Of a stretch of 35,624 nt of DNA, positions 7,473-16,013 are shown piece after piece. The notes beneath the pieces are model-generated. The model did not search any database, had not been told where the DNA came from, and saw only the letters and a list, made by a program, of their open reading frames with translations. The position numbers and the translations under genes were made by a program. How positions within the stretch are numbered: position 1 is the first letter of the stretch; each line of letters opens with the position of its first letter. The stretch comes from Candidatus Eremiobacteraceae bacterium (GTDB lineage Bacteria > Vulcanimicrobiota > Vulcanimicrobiia > Eremiobacterales > Eremiobacteraceae): NCBI GenBank assembly GCA_035314825.1, contig DATFYX010000014.1, positions 1-35,624 on the forward strand, written 5' to 3'.

Positions 7473-8333
7473 GATGAATATAGTTCTCCCAAACGCGTTC
7501 TCGAAGCGCGCGGCCTGCGGCCGCGCAAGCGCTTCGGGCAGAACTTCCTCGTCGACCAGCGCTTCGCGCAGCGTATCGCTGCCGCACTGCCTTCAGGCGC
7601 CTACGTTCTCGAGATCGGCGGCGGCACCGGCACGCTGACCGCAGCCTTGGCCGCCCAGGCGCGCGAGCTCGACGTGCTCGAGATCGATCGCGGGCTGGTC
7701 GAGGTGCTGCGCGAGCGCTTCGCCGGCGAGGCCGGTCGGATCAACGTCCTCGGCGCAGACGCGCTCGACGTCGACATCGGCGCGCTGCTCGCACGCCACG
7801 AGCAGCCCCGCGCGGTGTGCGGCAATCTCCCTTATTCGATCACGACGCCGCTGCTGGAACGCATCATCGCTGCCGCACCTGCATGGGATTGCGCGGTGCT
7901 CATGGTGCAACGCGAGTACGCCAAGCGCATGGGCGCGCGGCCGGGCACGCCCGATTACGGCAGTCTCACGGTGTTCGTCAGCCACTACTGTGAGGTCGAG
8001 CATCTTTTCGACGCAGGCGCTTCCGGTTTTTATCCGGCGCCGGCCATCGCGTCGTCCGTCCTGCGCCTGCGGCCCAAAGCTGACGCCGCCGAGCGCGGCG
8101 CCGCCGACGAGCTTTTCTTATGGACCGTGCGCGCGGCGTTCGCGCAGCGGCGCAAGACCCTGGCCAACAGCATCGCGAGCCAGACCGACACGCTCGCGCG
8201 CGCGGACGTCGAGCGCGCCATCGCCGGCGCGGGCTTGGAACCCGGGATCCGCGGCGAGCGCTTGACGCACGACGACTTCGTGCGTCTCGCCGATGCGCTG
8301 CACGCACAGGGCTTTCGCGTCCCCGCGCGGTAA
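7464..8333 (+). CDS. rsmA: 16S rRNA (adenine1518-N6/adenine1519-N6)-dimethyltransferase
   Basis: RsmA/KsgA transfers four methyl groups from S-adenosylmethionine to two adjacent adenines in the 3' helix of 16S rRNA, a late step in 30S maturation; its loss gives kasugamycin resistance. 289 aa, of normal length. The N-terminal RFGQNFL block is at residues 23-29, the SAM-binding loop IGGGTGTLT at 51-59, acidic ELDVLEID at 68-75, and the catalytic NLPY motif at 121-124, followed by a C-terminal helical domain. The start is TTG 7464: no ATG or GTG is available before the conserved block, and the frame then aligns well (SPKRVLEARGLRPRKRFGQNF). No clear ribosome binding site is visible and the start lies in a hairpin. 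It follows the G5/3D gene by 27 nt and was probably cotranscribed with it. Confidence 0.95.
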   Translation: MTADEYSSPKRVLEARGLRPRKRFGQNFLVDQRFAQRIAAALPSGAYVLEIGGGTGTLTAALAAQARELDVLEIDRGLVEVLRERFAGEAGRINVLGADALDVDIGALLARHEQPRAVCGNLPYSITTPLLERIIAAAPAWDCAVLMVQREYAKRMGARPGTPDYGSLTVFVSHYCEVEHLFDAGASGFYPAPAIASSVLRLRPKADAAERGAADELFLWTVRAAFAQRRKTLANSIASQTDTLARADVERAIAGAGLEPGIRGERLTHDDFVRLADALHAQGFRVPAR

Positions 8334-8343
8334 GCCACAGCCG

Positions 8344-9171
8344 ATGGACATCGCGAGCCCGCAACCGGTCGCAACGCTTTCCGCCGGCCCCGAGCCGGCT
8401 TTTCATAAGCGCTGGAGCGGTTGGACGGTGGTGTGGATCTTCGTCGCGCTCGCGTTCCTATATATCGGCGTCCAGATCGCCGCGACGATCGTGCTGTTGT
8501 ACGTGAAGTTCCCCGACGTCATGGCCGCCGCGGCGCATGGCGACCGGGGCCCGCTCATGGGACTCGCGTCGCCGTCGGGCCTGGCACGACTGCTGACCCC
8601 GACGGGCTTCCTCATGATCCAACTGCCGACGACGGTCGTGATGGTCGGCGCTACGTTGGTACTCGCGCGCGGCGCGCTCGGCGCGACGCTCGCGGATCTC
8701 GGTTTCGGCAAACCCATCACGGGAAACACCGTGGCCTGGGGGCTCGGCGCCGGCCTCGTGCTGTTCGTCATCTCGTTGGGCCTGGAGCTGGCTCAGGACG
8801 CGCTCTTCGGACCGCACCCGCAGCAGATCGCGCTGATCCTCGCCCAACATCACGGCATCGCCTCGTTGATCCTGGACCTGATCTCTGCCGCGCTGCTCGC
8901 GCCGCTCTGGGAAGAGACGTTTTTTCGAGGCGTCTTCTTCACCGCGCTCGTGCAGCGCATGCCGTTCTGGCTTGCCGCGACGTTGAGCGGCCTGGCGTTC
9001 GGCTTGGCGCACGGCGATCTCTGGAATCTGGTGCCTCTGGCCGCCCTTGGGTTCGGCTTGGCGTTCGTCTACTATCGCACCGGGAACATCTGGGCGAACA
9101 TCATGACGCACGCGACGATCAACGGGTTGGATCTGATCATCCAGGCGCTCTTCCCGCAGCTCCCCACATGA
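8344..9171 (+). CDS. CPBP-family intramembrane metalloprotease
   Basis: Membrane protein of the CPBP (CaaX protease and bacteriocin-processing, Abi/Rce1-like) family, 275 aa. Motif 1 is EETFFR (residues 190-195), motif 2 has H223 (FGLAHGD), and motif 3 is HATIN (256-260); these supply the catalytic Glu, His and Asn residues of the glutamate-type intramembrane proteases. At least six hydrophobic segments are visible (about 28-53, 87-109, 127-150, 172-187, 206-223, 232-245). The ATG at 8344, 10 nt after rsmA, is preferred; an in-frame ATG at 8293 would overlap rsmA by 41 nt. Its substrate is unknown. It converges on the exchanger gene with 4 nt between the stops. Confidence 0.9.
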   Translation: MDIASPQPVATLSAGPEPAFHKRWSGWTVVWIFVALAFLYIGVQIAATIVLLYVKFPDVMAAAAHGDRGPLMGLASPSGLARLLTPTGFLMIQLPTTVVMVGATLVLARGALGATLADLGFGKPITGNTVAWGLGAGLVLFVISLGLELAQDALFGPHPQQIALILAQHHGIASLILDLISAALLAPLWEETFFRGVFFTALVQRMPFWLAATLSGLAFGLAHGDLWNLVPLAALGFGLAFVYYRTGNIWANIMTHATINGLDLIIQALFPQLPT

Positions 9172-9175
9172 CGCG

Positions 9176-10162
9176 CTAGCGCGCGCTGACCTCCAGCGCG
9201 ATATAACCGCAATAGAACAGCCCGCACAACGCTAGCGGCAGCGCCTCTACTTTTCGGCGGATCATGAGCCACGACAGCACGAACAGCGCCGCGGCCAGCG
9301 TTGCGGCGGCGGCGCGATAGCTGCTCGCGTCCAAGTGCCATGGCGACGCGAGCAACGCGATCGCGCTGGCGATCGATGCCTGGAACATCATCGCGCCCAG
9401 CACGTTTCCAAGCGCCAGGTCGTCGAGGTCGCGCTGCATCCAGACCAGCGCGTTGACCGCTTCGGGCAGCTCCGTCGCGATCGGGCTGAGCACCAGCGAT
9501 ATGAGGAGCGGCGAGACGTGGAGCACCGCGGACAGCGAGGTGAGCGAGCCGACGAACCAACGCGCGGTGAACGCCGTGACGATGGTGGCGATGAGCAGCT
9601 GCACGATCACGAGGCCGAGCCGCGGCCGCTCCATCCATGGTGCGATGCGCAGGCGCGGCGGCGCCTCGTCGCTTTCCACCGCGCGCAGCCGCAGATGATA
9701 CACGAGATAGGCGATGTAGGCGAGCACTGCGATGGCGGCGACGGTGGCGTGCACGGCGAAGGCCGGGGTAAAGGACGCGCCGATCACCAGTGCAAAGGTG
9801 AACGAGAACAGCGCCAATCCCACGATCGCGGGCTTGACGGGCGTGTGGGCCATGTCGTGTCTGCGGCCGAAGACCACCGCGCCGATGCCGATGAGGCTCA
9901 AAACGATGGTGGCGAGCAGCAACGGCGCGCCGACGACCGCACCGACGCCGACCGCGACGCTCGCCGGGTCGGCCAACATCACGAGCGCGATGAAGGCGAC
10001 CATCGTTTCCGGCAGCGATGAGCCGATGGCGGCGACGACGGCGCCGACCGCGCTGCGCGTCAGCCCGAGCAGCGCACCGACCCATTCCACCGCGTTCGCA
10101 AAGGCGTCGCTCGCGAGGACGAGAAGCACCAACCCACAGAGCACTTGGAGCGCGATCGGCAC
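9176..10162 (-). CDS. CaCA-superfamily cation exchanger (sodium/calcium exchanger family)
   Basis: Membrane antiporter of the Ca2+/cation antiporter superfamily, related to YrbG and MJ0091 NCX. 328 aa with about ten hydrophobic helices arranged as two inverted halves. Both alpha-repeats are visible: the first has AAIGSSLPE (residues 44-52) and GVGAVVGAP (72-80); the second has SPIATELPEA (226-235) and GNVLGAMMFQ (252-261). The Glu in each LPE is the expected ion ligand. A polar linker (about 158-182, ESDEAPPR) separates the halves. Ion preference (Ca2+, Na+, Mg2+ or H+) cannot be told. Start is GTG 10162 without a convincing ribosome binding site. It diverges from the phosphoesterase gene at 10227 across a 64-nt gap. 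Confidence 0.88.
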   Translation of the reverse strand: MPIALQVLCGLVLLVLASDAFANAVEWVGALLGLTRSAVGAVVAAIGSSLPETMVAFIALVMLADPASVAVGVGAVVGAPLLLATIVLSLIGIGAVVFGRRHDMAHTPVKPAIVGLALFSFTFALVIGASFTPAFAVHATVAAIAVLAYIAYLVYHLRLRAVESDEAPPRLRIAPWMERPRLGLVIVQLLIATIVTAFTARWFVGSLTSLSAVLHVSPLLISLVLSPIATELPEAVNALVWMQRDLDDLALGNVLGAMMFQASIASAIALLASPWHLDASSYRAAAATLAAALFVLSWLMIRRKVEALPLALCGLFYCGYIALEVSAR

Positions 10163-10226
10163 CGGGCCAAGCTTTAGCCCTAGTCCGAGGCGCCCCTTTA
10201 CGTGAAAGGAAAGCGCCGAAGCCCCG

Positions 10227-11342
10227 TTGCCCTACCGCATCATCCACATCGCCGACGTCCATCTCGATATGGCGTTTGCCGGTCTCGATCCATCCGCGGG
10301 CGACGCGCGGCGCAGGCAGTTAGAGTCGGCGTTCGAACGCGCACTCGCGCTGGTGCGCGAGCACAAAGCGGACGCGCTGTGCATCGCCGGCGATCTCTAC
10401 GAGGACGGCCGGGCGACGCCCGATCGCGGCGCCTACCTGACGCGCGTCCTGGGCGAACTCGCGCCGGCGCGCGTGTTCATCAGCCCGGGCAATCACGATC
10501 CCAACGATTCCGCATCGCTGTATCGCCAGATGGCGATCCCCGCAAACGTCACCGTTTTCGCATCGCGCCGCTTCGCGCCCGTGCAGCTCGCGCCCGGACT
10601 GACGTTGTGGGGCGCGGCCCATGAGTTCGACCTCGATCGCGCTCCCATGGTACAGGGCTTCGTGTGCGAAGGGCCGGGCACGCATCTGTTGCTCTTCCAT
10701 GGATCCGATCGCGAGCGCTTGCCTCCCGGCAAGGAATGCATCGCGCCATTCGTCGACGCCGACATCGTGGGCGCACGAGCGGTGCACGCGATGGTCGGCC
10801 ACTTCCACGGCATGCTCCAAGGGCCGCACTACACCTATCCCGGCTCGCCCGAGCCGCATAGCGCCGCTCAGGACGGTCGCCACACCGCAGCGCTGGTGAC
10901 GATCGAGAACGGCAGGGTGGATCAACGCTTCATCGAGATCAATCGCACGGGCTATGTGAGCGAAGATCTCGATATCTCGGAGCTCGGCGATCGCGCCGCC
11001 GTGGCGGCCGCCGTCGGCAAACTCGTGCAGCGGCGGGTGGACCGTCCGGGCGAGGTCTTCTGCCGCGTGCGGCTGGTGGGCAACGCGCCCCCGACGCTCG
11101 ACTTCGACGCCGTCGATCTGCAGCGCGAACTGCAAGCGGACTACCCGGGCGTGACGGTGGAGGACGCGTCGGCAGCCGTCGATCCGGACGACGTCGCGAA
11201 CGAGGGCTACACCGTGCGCGCCGAGTTCGTCAAGGAGATGAAGCGCCGCATCGAGGCCGCGCCGGCCGCCGAGCGTGCCGTGCTCGAACGCGCGTTGCGC
11301 TACGGCCTGCTCGCCTTCGCCGGCAAGAGGTTGAGCCCGTGA
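10227..11342 (+). CDS. Mre11/SbcD-type metallophosphoesterase (YhaO-like)
   Basis: Calcineurin-type nuclease subunit, the partner of the SMC-like ATPase encoded next. All metal-binding motifs are present: D10-x-H12 (IADVH), G55-D56 (AGDLYED), GNHD at 88-91, H158 (LLFHGS), and GHFH at 191-194. The C-terminal ~130 residues would be the capping and ATPase-binding region. At 371 aa it resembles Bacillus YhaO in size, and the partner has the YhaN layout. Family members nick or resect DNA ends together with their ATPase. Start is TTG 10227: an in-frame stop lies just upstream and no other start precedes the DxH motif; GAAAGGAAAG lies about 14 nt upstream. Its stop overlaps the next gene's start by 4 nt (GTGA), so the two are translationally coupled. 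Confidence 0.88.
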   Translation: MPYRIIHIADVHLDMAFAGLDPSAGDARRRQLESAFERALALVREHKADALCIAGDLYEDGRATPDRGAYLTRVLGELAPARVFISPGNHDPNDSASLYRQMAIPANVTVFASRRFAPVQLAPGLTLWGAAHEFDLDRAPMVQGFVCEGPGTHLLLFHGSDRERLPPGKECIAPFVDADIVGARAVHAMVGHFHGMLQGPHYTYPGSPEPHSAAQDGRHTAALVTIENGRVDQRFIEINRTGYVSEDLDISELGDRAAVAAAVGKLVQRRVDRPGEVFCRVRLVGNAPPTLDFDAVDLQRELQADYPGVTVEDASAAVDPDDVANEGYTVRAEFVKEMKRRIEAAPAAERAVLERALRYGLLAFAGKRLSP

Positions 11343-13897
11343 TCCTGGCAGAGGTGCACGTCGACGGTTTCGGGTGTCTGGTCAAGCAGCGCTTCCGCTT
11401 CGGCGACGGCCTGACCATCATCGCGGGTCCGAACGAGTCGGGCAAGACGACGCTCACCGAATGCATCGTGCGCTTGCTGTTCGGCTATCCGGAGCATCAG
11501 TACACCGCCGCGCTCGACGAGCGCAAGCCGTGGCACGCACCCGTCTACGCCGCGTCGCTCGTGTACCGGCTCGACGATGGCCGGCTGCTCGAGACGCGCC
11601 GGGACTTCAGCCAGTCCAATGTGCCGACCGAGACGTTCGAGAAAGATGTGATGCGCCGCGTGCCGGAGCTGAGCGGCACGCGCAAGACCTCGCCCGGCTT
11701 CGAGCTGCTCCACCTCTCCATGGAGGCGTTCGAGGCGGCGGCCGTGATGCGCGCGGGTGAGTTCGCTGCCAAGCAGGACGACAAGGCGTACAAGACGCTC
11801 GCCGAGCGGATCGCCGAGCTCGTCGGGGCAGCGGGGGAAGCCGGTGCGCAAGACGCCACCGACCGGCTCGACGCGTTCCTCAAAGAACTCGGCAGCGAGC
11901 GCGCCTCGAAACGGCTCGTGACGCTCGCGCATGCGAAAACCGAATCGGCGCGCGCGGCGCTCGAAGCGTATCGGCGCGATGCGGACCGTTTGCGCGAAAA
12001 CGTCGAACGCCGCACGCAGATCCTCGCGCAGCAAGCGGAGTTGTCCGCCCAAGCCCAACAGCTCGAAACGCGAATGCACGGCGCACGGTTGCGCGCCGTG
12101 CGCGCGCGCATCGCCGCGGCGCAAGCGGCCTCCACACAGCTCGAGCAAGCATCGAGCGGCCGCGCGCCGCTTGACCCGTCTCCGGAGGTGCTTGCGCGCG
12201 CCACGAGCATCGACTCCGCCATCGACGCCTGGACAGCGGCGCGCACCGAGGAGAGCGACGCGTCGAGCAGTTCGAATACTAAAGAAGAGCAGCGCACCGA
12301 GGTGCTGCGCCAGCTCGCCGCGTGCGACGCGAAGATCAAAGACGCCGAGGCCGTCGTCAAGGCCCGTAACGAAGCGATCGAACGCCTCAAACCAGAGGCC
12401 GCGCGCACGACCATCTCCGACGATGTGCTGGAGCGGCTCGAGGGGTTGGCCGAATTGGCGGACATCCAAGAGCACGCGGCGCGCACCGCCGAGACCCAGA
12501 GCGCCATCAACCGCCAGCGGCCGCGCGCCGGCGCGTGGCCCGGCGTCTTCGTGTTCGCCATCGCGTTCATCGCCCTGGTCGTCGGCGCGTTCGTCCACTT
12601 GCCGGCGGTCATCCTCAGCGCCGTCGCCGGCATCTTGGTCGCCGGCGCTATGTTCGCGTACTTCTTCGTCGCCGAGCGCGGGCGCAATGCGGCCAACGCC
12701 GAGATCGAGGAGCGCGCGCGCCAGGCCCGCAGCGTCGCCGATAGCGCCTCGTCGAACCTGGCCAAGGAGTGCGGCGCCCTCGGGCTGTCGGACATCCGGG
12801 CGGTGCGGCGCGCGGTGAAGGTGCAGGGCGAGATTGGGCGCTTTTCCGACGCGCTCGAAGCCGCCCAACAGACCGCTGCGCAGAATCGCGAGCTGCGCGA
12901 CTCGCTCGAAGCGCGCTTCAACGACTTCGACCGGCTCGACCGCCAATTGGTCGACGCGCGGCGGCGAACTGAAGAGCGAGCCTCCGAGCTGCAGCGCCTG
13001 CTCGACGACGCGCGCGTGCCGGGCGGCGATCTCGAATCCCGCATCGCCACGTTCCGCGAACGGCGCCAAGGGGTCGAGGGAGCGCTGCTGGCGGAAAAAT
13101 CTATCAGCGACGCGCGGGCCGCACTGGCCGGCGCGCTCGGCACCGACACGCTCCAAGATCTGCGCGCGCAAGAGGCTCGCCTTGCCGAGCTCGCGGGCCC
13201 CGACACGGTTGCGGATGGATCGGACGCTGCCACGCTCGAGCGCGAGCTCAAAGAGCTCGATGCGACCAAGCCGCGTCTGGACGGCGAGCTTGGCAAGATC
13301 GAGGGCGAACTCGCGCGCTTTGACGAGCAGTATCGCGGCGGCGGAGCGCCCCTCGAGGAGCAACTGGCGCAGTGCGAGGCCGAAGAGACGCGGTTGGTCC
13401 AAGCACGCGAGGCGGCGGCGCTGGCCCGCGAGGTGATCGACACGACCAAAGACCGCGTCCACAAGAACTTCGCGCCCCACCTCAACGCGCTCGCCGGTCC
13501 GGCGCTGGCCGAGATCACGCACGGGCGCTACGCCGACGTCATGATCGACCCCCGCGACTTCTCGCTGCGCGTGCGCCCGGCAGACGGTTCGGCGACGATG
13601 CCGAGCGATGTGCTCTCCAGCGGCACGCAGGAGCAGCTGCACCTTTCGCTGCGCGCCGCCACCGCGCAGGCGCTCGGCGCGCAAGGATCCGGCGAACGCG
13701 TGCCGTTGCTGCTCGACGACGCGCTCGCCCACGCGGACGAGCGGCGGCTCGGCGCTGCGGTCCGTCATCTCGCGGCCATCGCGCGCCGCCAGCAGGTGTT
13801 GCTGTTCACGCAACGCGATGCGGTGCTCGAGGCGGCCCGCCGCCTCGATGGCGTGACGATCGTGCACTTGAGCGGGCCGGCGGCCGCTCCCAAGTAG
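11339..13897 (+). CDS. Membrane-anchored Rad50/SMC-like ATPase (YhaN-like)
   Basis: ATPase partner of the preceding Mre11-like protein, 852 aa. Walker A is GPNESGKTT at residues 30-38. Two long coiled coils, rich in Glu, Arg, Ala and Gln, run about 165-395 and 450-690. Between them, at about 400-446, are two hydrophobic segments (VFVFAIAFIALVVGAFV and ILSAVAGILVAGAMFAYFF) where Rad50/SbcC has its zinc hook; no CxxC is present. This central membrane hairpin is the mark of YhaN-type proteins and would anchor the arm tips in the inner membrane. The ABC signature LSSGTQEQL is at about 759-767 and Walker B LLLDDALAHAD at about 790-800. GTG start in a GTGA overlap; its TAG shares 1 nt with the next GTG. 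Known relatives act in DNA repair; the exact role here is inferred. Confidence 0.88.
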   Translation: MILAEVHVDGFGCLVKQRFRFGDGLTIIAGPNESGKTTLTECIVRLLFGYPEHQYTAALDERKPWHAPVYAASLVYRLDDGRLLETRRDFSQSNVPTETFEKDVMRRVPELSGTRKTSPGFELLHLSMEAFEAAAVMRAGEFAAKQDDKAYKTLAERIAELVGAAGEAGAQDATDRLDAFLKELGSERASKRLVTLAHAKTESARAALEAYRRDADRLRENVERRTQILAQQAELSAQAQQLETRMHGARLRAVRARIAAAQAASTQLEQASSGRAPLDPSPEVLARATSIDSAIDAWTAARTEESDASSSSNTKEEQRTEVLRQLAACDAKIKDAEAVVKARNEAIERLKPEAARTTISDDVLERLEGLAELADIQEHAARTAETQSAINRQRPRAGAWPGVFVFAIAFIALVVGAFVHLPAVILSAVAGILVAGAMFAYFFVAERGRNAANAEIEERARQARSVADSASSNLAKECGALGLSDIRAVRRAVKVQGEIGRFSDALEAAQQTAAQNRELRDSLEARFNDFDRLDRQLVDARRRTEERASELQRLLDDARVPGGDLESRIATFRERRQGVEGALLAEKSISDARAALAGALGTDTLQDLRAQEARLAELAGPDTVADGSDAATLERELKELDATKPRLDGELGKIEGELARFDEQYRGGGAPLEEQLAQCEAEETRLVQAREAAALAREVIDTTKDRVHKNFAPHLNALAGPALAEITHGRYADVMIDPRDFSLRVRPADGSATMPSDVLSSGTQEQLHLSLRAATAQALGAQGSGERVPLLLDDALAHADERRLGAAVRHLAAIARRQQVLLFTQRDAVLEAARRLDGVTIVHLSGPAAAPK

Positions 13898-14958
13898 TGC
13901 CTGGGCGGCTGCGCGTCGGCGTCGACGCGGCGAACCTGCCGCGCGATCACCGCGGCATGGGCCGTTACGTGCGCAGCGTCTTGCACGAATTCGCGACGCG
14001 GCTTTCCGACCGGGTCCAGCTCACGCTGCTGGTGCCGGATCCGCTGCCGGGGCTTGTGGCGCGCCGCTATCTGGAAGATCTTCCGGGCGACGCGACCGTC
14101 GCACGGCGTAGTGCTGCTGGCAAACGTCGCCTGGACGTGCTCTGGTATCCGTGGAACGGCATGACATGGCGCGCGCCGGCGCCTTCGGTCGTCACCGTGC
14201 ACGATGTCTGGCCGTTCGTAGCGCCGTCCGGCGACGCGCGCGTGCGCGCGCGCGAGCAGGCGCACTATCTCGCGGCGGCAGAGGGTGCCGCGCTCATCAT
14301 CGCGATCTCCGAATTCACCAGACGCGAGATCATCCGGCTGCTGGGTGTGAGCGCCGAACGCATCCAAGTGATCCACCAAGGCGTCGCCCCGCCGCTTGCG
14401 GTGAGCGCGCCGGCACGAATCGAGGGCAGCGCGCGCTACGTGTTGTTCGTCGGTGAAGTCGAACCGCGCAAGGACGTGGGCACCCTGATCGAAGCGATGC
14501 GCCGGTTGCCCGAGGATCTGCGCTCCGACACCGCGCTTGTCATCGTGGGGCGCGCGCGCGGCCTGTCGGCGAGCGATGCCGAGGGCGTGCGCATCCGGCT
14601 CGCGGGCGAGATCGCGGACGACGCGCAGCTCGGGGCCTTATACGCCGGCGCTGCCGCGTTCGCGTTCCCGTCCCGATACGAAGGCTTCGGTCTGCCGCTG
14701 CTCGAGGCGATGAGCTATGGAGCGCCGGTGGTCGCCTCCGATGCGGCCAGCATTCCGGAAGTCGGCGGCGAGGCGGCTTTGTATTTCCCATGCGGCGATG
14801 CGCAGGCATTGGCGGATGCGCTGACGCGCGTGTTGCGCGATCCGGCTTTCGCGCGCACGATGTCAGCGGCAGGTGTCGCCCGTGCTGCCAGTTTCGGGGA
14901 AGAGGTGCGCGCCCGCAAGACGCTCGCGGCCCTCGAATCGGTGGCGCGCACGCCGTGA
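13897..14958 (+). CDS. GT4-family glycosyltransferase, first of a tandem pair
   Basis: GT-B glycosyltransferase, 353 aa. The N-domain starts LRVGVDAANLPRDHRGMGRY, with the GIGRY-type loop of GT4 mannosyl/rhamnosyltransferases of O-antigen and exopolysaccharide clusters. It continues with LWYPWNGMTW and TVHDVWPF. The C-domain has LFVGEVEPRKDVGTLIEA, then FAFPSRYEGFGLPLLEAMSYG (the nucleotide-sugar E-x7-E site) and VVASDAASIPEV. The start is GTG 13897, whose G is the last base of the upstream stop (TAGTG), suggesting termination-reinitiation; the frame stays open further upstream but overlaps the ATPase gene and lacks family similarity. The next gene is a close paralogue. Acceptor unknown. Confidence 0.88.
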   Translation: MPGRLRVGVDAANLPRDHRGMGRYVRSVLHEFATRLSDRVQLTLLVPDPLPGLVARRYLEDLPGDATVARRSAAGKRRLDVLWYPWNGMTWRAPAPSVVTVHDVWPFVAPSGDARVRAREQAHYLAAAEGAALIIAISEFTRREIIRLLGVSAERIQVIHQGVAPPLAVSAPARIEGSARYVLFVGEVEPRKDVGTLIEAMRRLPEDLRSDTALVIVGRARGLSASDAEGVRIRLAGEIADDAQLGALYAGAAAFAFPSRYEGFGLPLLEAMSYGAPVVASDAASIPEVGGEAALYFPCGDAQALADALTRVLRDPAFARTMSAAGVARAASFGEEVRARKTLAALESVARTP

Positions 14959-16013
14959 GCACGCCGCTGCGTCTCGGCGTCGACGCGCGCAAGCTGCTGG
15001 ACGACCGGCGCGGCATCGGCCGCTACACTCGGGCGCTGCTGAGATCGTGGACGACGCGCTGGCGCGAGCGCGTGGCGCTGACGCTCTTGGTGCCCGATCT
15101 CTTGCCGTCGCTCGTGGCGTCGCGGCTCGCGACCGAGCTTGGCGTACGGCTGCCCGTCGCGCGGACCGGCGCTCGGGCGTACGACGTTACGTGGTATCCC
15201 TGGAACGGGATGACCTGGGTAGCGCGCGGGGTCAAGGTCGCCACCGTCCACGACTGCTGGCCGTTCGCTTCCCCGGCCGACGATGAGTCGATCCGGCGCA
15301 ACGAACAGCGGCCTTTCTTGACGACCGCCGCCGACGCGGACACGATCATCGCCGACTCGGCGTTCGGCAGGTCAGAGATAGTCCGGCACCTCGCCTACGA
15401 TCCGGCGCGCATCGAGGTGATTCCGCTCGGCATCGACCCAGGGGAACGGCACAGCGTGATCGACGCGCGCGACCCGTACGTCTTGTTCGTCGGGCAGGCC
15501 GAGAAACGCAAAGATCTCGGCACCCTGCTGAGCGCGATGGGAGCGCTGCCCGAAAGCCTGCGCACGCGCTACCGTCTTATCGTGGCAGGCAAAGACCAGC
15601 CGGGAAGCTTCGGCCCGCCGCCGCCAGGAGCACGCGTCGAGTTCGCGGGTGAGGTCAGCGATCGCCGGCTCGGAGAGCTATACGCCGGCGCGTGCGCGTT
15701 CGTCTTTCCGTCGCGCTACGAGGGCTTCGGGCTGCCGATCCTCGAGGCGATGGCGTACCGGGTCCCGGTCGTCGCGTCCGACGCCGCGAGCATACCCGAA
15801 GTGGCAGGCGACGCGGCGCTCTACTTCCCTGCAGGCGACGCCGTGGCGCTCGCGGCGGCGCTGCAGCTCGTCCTCGAAGACGCCCAGCTCGCCGACCGCT
15901 TGCGCGCGGCGGGAAGAGCACGAGCAGCTGCGCTGACGTGGGACCGCTGCGCAGATGCGACCCTGAACCTATTCGAACGTGCCGCGAAGATGAAGGCGGA
16001 TACTACGCGCTAG
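14955..16013 (+). CDS. GT4-family glycosyltransferase, second of a tandem pair
   Basis: GT-B glycosyltransferase, 352 aa, paralogous to the gene before it. Matching blocks in the same order: LRLGVDARKLLDDRRGIGRY, TWYPWNGMTW, TVHDCWPF, LFVGQAEKRKDLGTLLSAM, FVFPSRYEGFGLPILEAMAY and VVASDAASIPEVAGDAALYFP. Nearly equal length and collinear motifs point to tandem duplication with later divergence, probably giving different acceptor or sugar use within one pathway. GTG 14955 overlaps the previous stop by 4 nt (GTGA), so coupling continues from the phosphoesterase at 10227 through four genes. The 3' end overlaps the convergent rhomboid gene by 11 nt. Confidence 0.88.
   Translation: MSTPLRLGVDARKLLDDRRGIGRYTRALLRSWTTRWRERVALTLLVPDLLPSLVASRLATELGVRLPVARTGARAYDVTWYPWNGMTWVARGVKVATVHDCWPFASPADDESIRRNEQRPFLTTAADADTIIADSAFGRSEIVRHLAYDPARIEVIPLGIDPGERHSVIDARDPYVLFVGQAEKRKDLGTLLSAMGALPESLRTRYRLIVAGKDQPGSFGPPPPGARVEFAGEVSDRRLGELYAGACAFVFPSRYEGFGLPILEAMAYRVPVVASDAASIPEVAGDAALYFPAGDAVALAAALQLVLEDAQLADRLRAAGRARAAALTWDRCADATLNLFERAAKMKADTTR

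Noticed and set aside
11300-13867. A very long open frame on the minus strand opposite the YhaN-like gene
   Set aside because: Its product is Arg/Ala/Leu-rich without motifs. The plus strand has Walker A, ABC signature and Walker B in order; the antisense frame is a by-product of high GC.
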